DNA from: Farysia itapuensis
Lineage: Eukaryota > Basidiomycota > Ustilaginomycetes > Ustilaginales > Ustilaginaceae
Reading direction: 5' to 3'
Assembly (NCBI GenBank): GCA_023212645.1
Contig: JALBYC010000034.1
Span: 1-64,000, forward strand
Length of the DNA stretch: 64,000 nucleotides
This document shows, in pieces, positions 57,473-64,000 of the stretch. Within the stretch, counting starts at the first letter, position 1; the number at the start of each line of letters is the position of its first letter. Made by a program: the position numbers and the translations under genes. Under the pieces are notes generated by a model. It had not been told where the DNA came from and searched no databases. It saw nothing but the letters and a program-made list of their open reading frames with translations.

Positions 57473-60400
57473 CTATGCTCGAGGGCCGGCGGGGTCTATG
57501 GAAGAGGAGCGGAGTGGAGAGGTGGGAGAAGGAGTGCCGTGACTGGAGGAGCGTTGTTGACCGACGCGTTTCATGACGTCTCCCCAGACGGTTGCTTCGA
57601 ACGACTCAATCTGGGGCGAGGCGCGTAGCTCCAGCTCTTCTAAACTCGGCTTGGAGGGGGAGAGGACTACGGTAGGATGCTGGAGGAGCGATGTACTGGA
57701 CGTAGGGGGGATCACCAGATGGGGCAGCGAGGGACGCGTCGTGCCGTGTGGCGTGGTTGGGTCGTGCACCAGGATGGTCGGTACGGCAGCAACTTGGCGC
57801 TCCCGCTCGTCACACAGCGCCAAGTACCGTCGTCGCCAGTACACCATCTTGAGCAGACCACGCACACGGTCCAGGTGAACTTCGTGATCAACTTGCTCCA
57901 TCATGGTTCGTCGTTCGATCAGTTCTTCAATGTCCATCGCTTCGTGTTCTTCAATCAGCTTGTGGCGTGCGAGAATGAGCAGCATCTCGTTGAACGAGAT
58001 CCCGCCGCGTTTGAAATCCAGACGCAGACACGCTTCGTGATAGATGCGGTTGAAGCGCTCGCGTCGCATCCGCAATTCTTGTGCGCTCACACTGCTTAAA
58101 GCACGCTGCAGCCTCTGTGCGTCGCTAGAAGCTGGCGGCTGTGTTGGCGACGAGGGCCACATAAAGTGTCCACCACTGGGACTCCCCAATCTACCCTCGC
58201 GCATGGGCGAGCGCAGTTGCGATGCGTTCTTGAGGTACCCAAGCGGTCCTTTCGCCTTGTTGCCGCTACTGCTGGCACCGGCAGCAGGGCTGGAAGGGCT
58301 CGCAGGCGGAGATGCTGTCTCAAGTACCTGTTTAAGAGCGCGCACACTGCACTGCGGCGGGTACATTCGCACTTCAAGTGCACCCGTAATCGAGGACAGC
58401 AACGGCACAATCTGGTCCCGCTCGAGGTACCCCTTTCGATGGACGTCGTACTTGGCCCAAGCATTCTTGTAGTGGCGAATTTGCTCGCGGCTCAGCTTGA
58501 CTTTGCCACCCATGTCGAAAATGTAGGAGAAATTCTCGACGACGGTACCGGTAAACATGTTGAGGAAGATGTACATCGAGATCACGTTCCAGCCGATAAA
58601 GAGGACAAATGCCCACGGCTGACTGCCGCAGTCGGTGGTGAGATAGTTGCCAGACGGGTTGCACTCGGGCGGTGAAACCGTATAGTCATGCATGTACGAG
58701 TTCCACCCTTCACCGGTCGACATCATGCTTAGGAAAACCAGAGAGCCAATCAGCGTCGAAAAGTTTTTCGAGTAGGTCTCGTTGGCGCCCCATTTGGTCA
58801 GCCCAAACACTTCGACCAGCATGATGCCCCAGACGAGGAACATGGTCAGCCAGAGCAAAAACAGACTCAAGATGGCCGGCAAGGATGCCAGTGCCGTCTT
58901 GAAGAGCTGGTTGAGCGCATGGCTCTTTTGCACCAATTTCAGTGCCACGCCGGTCAGAAAGATTTTCTGAAACTGCACGACCGTAGCTTGCTCCGACACT
59001 TGACCAAGCAATGGAACGGTGGTCGCCAGCACGCCAGACACGACAAAGAGGTCGTACATGTTCCACGGATTCTCGCGATAACTCCGCCACCCCAAACCCA
59101 GAAGACGAATGGCAATGTCGGCCACGTAGAAGAAGGTCAGTCCGAGGTAGATGGCATCGCGAAGTCGGTCCGCCCATGCAGGATCCGTGTACTGCTGCGT
59201 CATCAGCACCACAATGTTGACCACGTAGCACAGGGTCATGAATCTGCTCCACCACCCATTCTTGCGAATGGTCCGATCGTAGCACCAGCTGCGCAAACGA
59301 TGCGGCGGCCGCACTTTGGGTCGTTTGGACGGACGTTGACGCATAATAAGCTTCTTGAGATCAATCCACTGCCGCTGGGCCGTGGTCTGGTACGCTGAGC
59401 CTGAGAATGTCCGAAAGTTTTCGATAATCACCGACACAAAGAGCGTCAGAACCGTGGTGCTGCCGACCAAGTTGTAGATCAGGAAGAAGAGCGCATTGAC
59501 CTGGCGATTGTCGTTGACAAGCTGATTGTCTCGTCCAGCAACGCTCATGGCGGCCGTCATGACATCAATCCAGCCCTCCAGCGAGATAATCTCGAACAAG
59601 ATCAGGAGAGAGCTCTTGAAGTCGTCGAACGAGTAGACGCTGCCTTCGGTTGGGTTAGCCCACACCCGCGGCGCCAAAAAAGTCCAGTCGCCCGGTGAGC
59701 TGAAGAACTCACCAGAGCAGTCGCGCTTGACTGCGATACCGGGTGAACCGTCGTTGCACGAGTACAGCAGACCTGCGAACAGATTCTGACCCCACACGGC
59801 GTAGGGAATGACGTACAGAATCGAGAGGATGGAAGCGTCCAAGATCCGACCCGCTCCGGCAATCATTACGGCGTGGAACGTGTCTCGCATCAGAGACGAC
59901 AGATTGATCAGCCGGAGCGCTCGGAAAGCCTTGAGTGCTCGCGTCAATCTCGACACACCTCCAATCACCGCCAGCTCTGTAGCGACATTGATCAGCAGCG
60001 TAATCAGCACGAAAAGATCGAGAGAGTTCCAAATGCTCAAGACATACGCGTTCGGCGTAAACGCAAGCCCATCCGCAATCGTTTTGACCAGAAACTCGGC
60101 GAGAAATAAGGACGACAGACTCAGCTCCAAGATGGAAAACCAAGAAGCCCGGATGAGGCCGTACCTGGCGTAGTACGACTTTCGATACACTGGCGTAGCA
60201 ATCGCCGCCGAGACGACTGAGCCTGCAATGCCCAAAAAGATGACCACTTGGAAAATCTTGTGCCGCAGGGGGGATACTTGACGACCAAAGATACGCTCGC
60301 CGTACGATGAGGGTACGAGACTCTGACAGAAGCGACGGAATCTGTTGCGACTGGAGAAGAGAAAGTAGGATTTGTCGTAGGAGGGGTGGGTGGCGATGAA

Positions 60401-63400
60401 GCGTGCCTGCTGGATGCGCGCATCTGTGGGGGAACGCGGAACGTGCGTGCGGTGAATGTGAGCCTGGGCGTGTTGATCGTCAACAGGCAGGCCCAGATCT
60501 GTACGCATACGTGCCAACTTTCGATCCTCAGCAAACTGATGGGCTGCTTGGTCGGAAGGGTCAGAGTCAAAGACAGACTGGCGTGGAGCAGTACGTAGCA
60601 TGTCTTCCGAGTGAATGCTCCGTCGAAGATGACGTGCTTGCAAGTTGTCCATCGGCACTGCCTCTTCCGGCTTGTCTAGACGCAAAATTTTCCTGACTGC
60701 ATCGACGGTCCGATGCGCTGTCGCTGTCGAAGTGTCCATGACGTTGTGAATCGTCAGACGCTTCTCGGCGTCTACGCTCCGTCGAACGTTGGAGCCGCCT
60801 ACAATCTTGTTGGCACGCTTGCTCTCGCCAGCTTCGCTGTGCACAGGTTCGGATGGCGCTGAGCCAGTTTTGGCGGCGTTTCGCGCGCGAAGGTACCGAT
60901 AGGGACTCATCTTGTTTAGCAGACGCGCGGTAAAAGTCTGCTGTCTGGGTTCGTTGCGACGCAGGTATTGCTCGAGCTGTTGCTGGCGCTTCTCGCCTTC
61001 CGCCACGCTGAAATTTTCGTTGATGACGGCGATAAACATCTGCAACACGATAAAGTTGGCAAACAGGAACCAGCCGCCGATAAAGACACCTGCAATGACG
61101 GCCTGCTTGAACTGAATCTCGTTCGAGATGGAGCTGTACAGCACGTCTGTCCAATTTTCCGAGGTGAAAATCTGGTACATGGCGAGAAGGGAGTTGAAGG
61201 CATGCTTGAATGTCATCTCTGTCCATTCCTCGTCGTCGTTCTGCTGCGGGATATCGCCACGGAAGAGCTGCGAGGCGATCAAAGATGCAAGACCGACCAT
61301 GAGCAAAAGAAAGAGAACCATGTTGAGCATCTTGTTGAGCGAGCCAAAGGCGCGGACCAACAACACCCGCATACGTGGAATCGCCGCAATCACTCGATAA
61401 AATCGGGCCAGCTGGAAAAATGTCAGCCACGGGTAGACGATCGAAGTCTGGATCACCGGAATCTGGATGATGCTTGTGACGACAGCCAGGAACAGGTCGC
61501 CACGATTCTGTTTTGAGGTTAGGAAAGAGCGCCAATCGCCGTCGAGGACAAAGGCGAGGAAGCGCATGGCGATTTCGAAATCGAAAGCAATGGTAAAGTA
61601 GAGCTCGGCCTTGTCTCTCCTTGCGAGCGTTTGCGGGGAGAGCCAGGTAGCGCGTGACGCCTGAAAGCCGACACTGGCAATAATGGTGAGAATCCAGAGA
61701 TACTTTGTATAGCTCCAGACGCGCTTGAATCCAATGGCGAGGGTGCGCATGCGGCGCCGACCACGCGTGTCCTCCTGCTGTGGAGCATGTGGCTGCTCGA
61801 TTTTCTGGTCTGCGAAAGCGCTGCGCTTTGTCCGTGCAGTGAGAGTGGCAAAACTATTGGTGATGACGGCGACAAACAAGTTCGCCAACCAGAAATTCAT
61901 GATGATGAGACCAATGATAAAGTAGAGGCAGGATGCGTAGTAGTCGGCGTCAATCATGTTGTACATGGTATTTGACCAGCTGTTGGACGAAATGACAATG
62001 ACGACTTGAAGGAGCGAGTCAAAGATGTTGTCAAAGGACTGGGTATTGTTTTCAGGATTCGCGCTTGCTTCTTGGCAGATCTGACCACGGGGACAGGTGT
62101 AGCCCTTTGGCGTGCTCTGTGATGGACTGCCATCTGCGAGGACGTGACTTAGTACCTGGCCAGTGGTGTCCATGTAGCCACCACAGATTTGCGAGAGGGT
62201 ATAGTTGGTACCAGGTTGTCCATTGAGGTCTCCCACCCAGACGCACGATCTGCGATAGGAACCTTTGAAGCTCTGAATGCCAATGATGCTGAACAAGAGG
62301 AGCGCAAAGGCGGTGAAGAACGAGACGCTGGCCAGCACGGGTCCGGCAGTCTTGAGTGACTCCAAGATGGTTTTCGTTCCGCTGGTGACCGTCAGAAGAC
62401 GAGCGCAACGAAGGACGCTCAGGGCGCGGAAAATGTAAATGTGATGCGCGCTGGTCCTTTCCTCGTGTGCCAGCGAAAGGCCAAAGGAAACCCAAAAGGC
62501 AATGACGGCGATCAAGTCGACGCGATTCCACGAATGGCGAAGAAAGGCGTGATGAACGGCATGCGTGCGCTGCGTTCGGATAGCTTCGACAAAAGGTGCC
62601 TTGCTGTTCTGCCAGAAGGACGGCGCAGTGGACTCGGACAAGAGCATGCTCGTCTCGGTCCGGTTCTGACGACGGCCTGGGTGGGTCTTGACCGGATCTG
62701 ATTCAGCCTCGGACGGATGGGCACTGCGTTTGGACGCATAGGAGGCGTCAGGTAGATGGATGGGAGTAGGCTCAATGGGACTGCGCTCTTCTTTGCTGCT
62801 GAGTATCTTTTGGGCCTTGCCTTTGAGCTGGTCGCCCATGAGATGAAACGTATCGAGCGTGTTGGACTTTGACATCTTGCGTCTATGCTCCGTCGGCAGG
62901 ACGGGCACAGCTTTGGAGTCCTGATCGCGGGAAGCATCTGCCACTAGGGGAGCGGCGTAGAGCGGAGGAGGATTGATTACAAAGCCCGAGACCACGATCC
63001 GCGCTACGACCTCGAGGGTGTAGACGCAAAAGATGGCGACGAGGATATAGTCTGTGACGTAGGCAAAGTAGCCACGACGACGCGGGTGGTCGTAGACGCT
63101 TCTGGCGGTCTGAACGACGAGTGTGACGGTATTGGCGAGGATGAGGAGGAGAATGAGAGGTTCTGTCCACCACTTGGACAACCAATTGGCCAGCGATCTA
63201 CGCAGTTTGCTCTCGGGACCAAAGAGGCCGAGACTCTTGCCTCTGAGCAGCTGCAATTCTTCTTCGGGCAAGGATGGCTGGGGCGTATCGTCGCCGTGTG
63301 CGTGGTCGGACGAGTCAGAGGCGGATAGGTCGTGATCTTGCAATGGTACGTGACCATGGCGACTGTCACTTGCGACCACTCGTCTGCTGATACGTCGCAC

Positions 63401-63985
63401 CGACTTGCTGATTCGATTCAGGCCTGAGCGGGCTCTGTCGAGCGTGGGGCCGGTGTAGTGTCCAGCGGTAGCGTAAATGTCTGCGCTGGACTTGTACGGC
63501 TGTGCTTCTTCCATCTGGTCGGGTGAAGCTGAGCGGACAAAGGCGGAATGATCGTCGAGCTGGTAGCGCACAGTGGTGTTTCTACGTCCGTCGGTGTGAG
63601 CAGTGAGCACGGCATGGTCGGACTCTTCCCCCTCGGCGCCAGGCGTTGGAGGTAAGAGACTGGCGAAGCTCGGCCCAGGAAGATTGTAGTCAAACGGCAG
63701 CGACGACATTCGCATTGGAAAACGGTCCGGCAGTGAAAGTTCGGGAGACTCGAGCTGCAGTGGTCCGGTGACGAGACCAGCGTCGGCTGAAGATGTGGTG
63801 CGCTGATGAGCAGCGGACGTCGACGCGGTCACACCCGCATCCTCAGCGTCTCTACTGCTCCAGCTCAGCCGACGAATCAGCCGCTCGTCGTTGGTGGAAA
63901 GACGGGGCGAGTTGTGCGGGCTGACGGACCGACTTGGCGGCCAAGCAGTGTTAAAGACACTCGTCGACGCACCCGAGGCAGGCAT
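57473..63985 (-). CDS. CCH1: Calcium channel alpha-1 subunit Cch1 (N-terminus possibly incomplete)
   Basis: Plasma-membrane, Mid1-associated high-affinity calcium channel of fungi. At least 2,170 residues with four six-helix repeats. Pore segments are near residue 668 (QVVIVISSNSWSNTMY), 942 (AMYQIFTSENWTDVLY), 1468 (LFEIISLEGWIDVMT) and 1760 (LSMMSTGEGWNSYMH). The filter position therefore reads Asn, Glu, Glu, Glu. Voltage-sensor-like S4 segments are weakly charged (for example VSRLTRALKAFRALRLI in repeat III). An EF-hand-like stretch follows repeat IV (YDVHRKGYLERDQIVPLL, near 1845). N- and C-terminal cytosolic regions are Ser-rich. An ATG at 63985 is used as start, but the frame stays open through the last 15 bases of the window, so more N-terminal sequence may exist outside. 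Confidence 0.92.
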   Translation of the reverse strand: MPASGASTSVFNTAWPPSRSVSPHNSPRLSTNDERLIRRLSWSSRDAEDAGVTASTSAAHQRTTSSADAGLVTGPLQLESPELSLPDRFPMRMSSLPFDYNLPGPSFASLLPPTPGAEGEESDHAVLTAHTDGRRNTTVRYQLDDHSAFVRSASPDQMEEAQPYKSSADIYATAGHYTGPTLDRARSGLNRISKSVRRISRRVVASDSRHGHVPLQDHDLSASDSSDHAHGDDTPQPSLPEEELQLLRGKSLGLFGPESKLRRSLANWLSKWWTEPLILLLILANTVTLVVQTARSVYDHPRRRGYFAYVTDYILVAIFCVYTLEVVARIVVSGFVINPPPLYAAPLVADASRDQDSKAVPVLPTEHRRKMSKSNTLDTFHLMGDQLKGKAQKILSSKEERSPIEPTPIHLPDASYASKRSAHPSEAESDPVKTHPGRRQNRTETSMLLSESTAPSFWQNSKAPFVEAIRTQRTHAVHHAFLRHSWNRVDLIAVIAFWVSFGLSLAHEERTSAHHIYIFRALSVLRCARLLTVTSGTKTILESLKTAGPVLASVSFFTAFALLLFSIIGIQSFKGSYRRSCVWVGDLNGQPGTNYTLSQICGGYMDTTGQVLSHVLADGSPSQSTPKGYTCPRGQICQEASANPENNTQSFDNIFDSLLQVVIVISSNSWSNTMYNMIDADYYASCLYFIIGLIIMNFWLANLFVAVITNSFATLTARTKRSAFADQKIEQPHAPQQEDTRGRRRMRTLAIGFKRVWSYTKYLWILTIIASVGFQASRATWLSPQTLARRDKAELYFTIAFDFEIAMRFLAFVLDGDWRSFLTSKQNRGDLFLAVVTSIIQIPVIQTSIVYPWLTFFQLARFYRVIAAIPRMRVLLVRAFGSLNKMLNMVLFLLLMVGLASLIASQLFRGDIPQQNDDEEWTEMTFKHAFNSLLAMYQIFTSENWTDVLYSSISNEIQFKQAVIAGVFIGGWFLFANFIVLQMFIAVINENFSVAEGEKRQQQLEQYLRRNEPRQQTFTARLLNKMSPYRYLRARNAAKTGSAPSEPVHSEAGESKRANKIVGGSNVRRSVDAEKRLTIHNVMDTSTATAHRTVDAVRKILRLDKPEEAVPMDNLQARHLRRSIHSEDMLRTAPRQSVFDSDPSDQAAHQFAEDRKLARMRTDLGLPVDDQHAQAHIHRTHVPRSPTDARIQQARFIATHPSYDKSYFLFSSRNRFRRFCQSLVPSSYGERIFGRQVSPLRHKIFQVVIFLGIAGSVVSAAIATPVYRKSYYARYGLIRASWFSILELSLSSLFLAEFLVKTIADGLAFTPNAYVLSIWNSLDLFVLITLLINVATELAVIGGVSRLTRALKAFRALRLINLSSLMRDTFHAVMIAGAGRILDASILSILYVIPYAVWGQNLFAGLLYSCNDGSPGIAVKRDCSGEFFSSPGDWTFLAPRVWANPTEGSVYSFDDFKSSLLILFEIISLEGWIDVMTAAMSVAGRDNQLVNDNRQVNALFFLIYNLVGSTTVLTLFVSVIIENFRTFSGSAYQTTAQRQWIDLKKLIMRQRPSKRPKVRPPHRLRSWCYDRTIRKNGWWSRFMTLCYVVNIVVLMTQQYTDPAWADRLRDAIYLGLTFFYVADIAIRLLGLGWRSYRENPWNMYDLFVVSGVLATTVPLLGQVSEQATVVQFQKIFLTGVALKLVQKSHALNQLFKTALASLPAILSLFLLWLTMFLVWGIMLVEVFGLTKWGANETYSKNFSTLIGSLVFLSMMSTGEGWNSYMHDYTVSPPECNPSGNYLTTDCGSQPWAFVLFIGWNVISMYIFLNMFTGTVVENFSYIFDMGGKVKLSREQIRHYKNAWAKYDVHRKGYLERDQIVPLLSSITGALEVRMYPPQCSVRALKQVLETASPPASPSSPAAGASSSGNKAKGPLGYLKNASQLRSPMREGRLGSPSGGHFMWPSSPTQPPASSDAQRLQRALSSVSAQELRMRRERFNRIYHEACLRLDFKRGGISFNEMLLILARHKLIEEHEAMDIEELIERRTMMEQVDHEVHLDRVRGLLKMVYWRRRYLALCDERERQVAAVPTILVHDPTTPHGTTRPSLPHLVIPPTSSTSLLQHPTVVLSPSKPSLEELELRASPQIESFEATVWGDVMKRVGQQRSSSHGTPSPTSPLRSSSIDPAGPRA

Positions 63986-64000
63986 ATCGACATTGCCATA

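Noticed and set aside
1..64000. CRISPR arrays, bacterial operons or prophage
   Set aside because: Gene content, introns and spacing are eukaryotic; no regularly spaced short repeats with unique spacers were seen.

Overview
This window is eukaryotic nuclear DNA, most likely from a smut fungus (Ustilaginaceae, close to Ustilago or Sporisorium). The evidence is fungal gene content (two Zn2Cys6 regulators, a Pmt4-type O-mannosyltransferase, Cch1, DUF1996 proteins, a quinate permease). It also has long, nearly intron-free genes of 250-2,170 codons, close spacing, and many head-to-head pairs sharing 100-230 bp promoters. Only three coding introns could be placed: 3937-4164, 7125-7217 and 31234-31295. 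The species call is an inference from style and content, not from a search.

Layout. 0.5-14.8 kb is a housekeeping block: Zn2Cys6 regulator, aldehyde dehydrogenase with a spliced mitochondrial leader, Ski8/WDR61-type WD40 protein, FG nucleoporin Nup42, Paf1-complex subunit Rtf1, and a Doa4/USP8-type deubiquitinase. 14.8-17.6 kb is a gene-poor gap with direct and inverted repeats and a broken multi-module C2H2 zinc-finger locus on the minus strand. 17.6-23.4 kb holds a compact quinate/shikimate utilisation cluster: permease, quinate/shikimate dehydrogenase and 3-dehydroshikimate dehydratase, with promoters rich in CreA/Mig1-like GC boxes. 23.6-32.6 kb carries a TPR-J co-chaperone (DNAJC7 type), Pus1, a second Zn2Cys6 regulator, the cleavage/polyadenylation factor Yth1/CPSF30 and ribosome-assembly factor Rlp24.

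32.6-40.3 kb is a 7.7 kb gene desert. It contains decayed Ty1/copia pieces in both orientations, a 78-bp direct repeat, and three AT-rich islands each centred on a GGGCCGGCCC-type palindrome. 40.3-45.7 kb carries an Nramp metal transporter and two tandem secreted DUF1996 paralogues with very different C-terminal tails. 46.5-64 kb is again dense: Cdc4-type F-box/WD40 protein, Prp4 (U4/U6 snRNP), Pmt4, Sdo1/SBDS, a membrane-anchored glutaredoxin, a Tls1/C9orf78-type splicing protein, a GFA/CENP-V-like protein and the large Cch1 calcium channel, whose N-terminus may run past the window end.

The clearest functional system is the quinate/shikimate route: import, oxidation to 3-dehydroshikimate, and dehydration to protocatechuate. 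No dehydroquinase and no qa-1F-like activator are present in the window. The less explained material lies in the 15-17 kb zinc-finger locus and the 35-40 kb palindrome islands.
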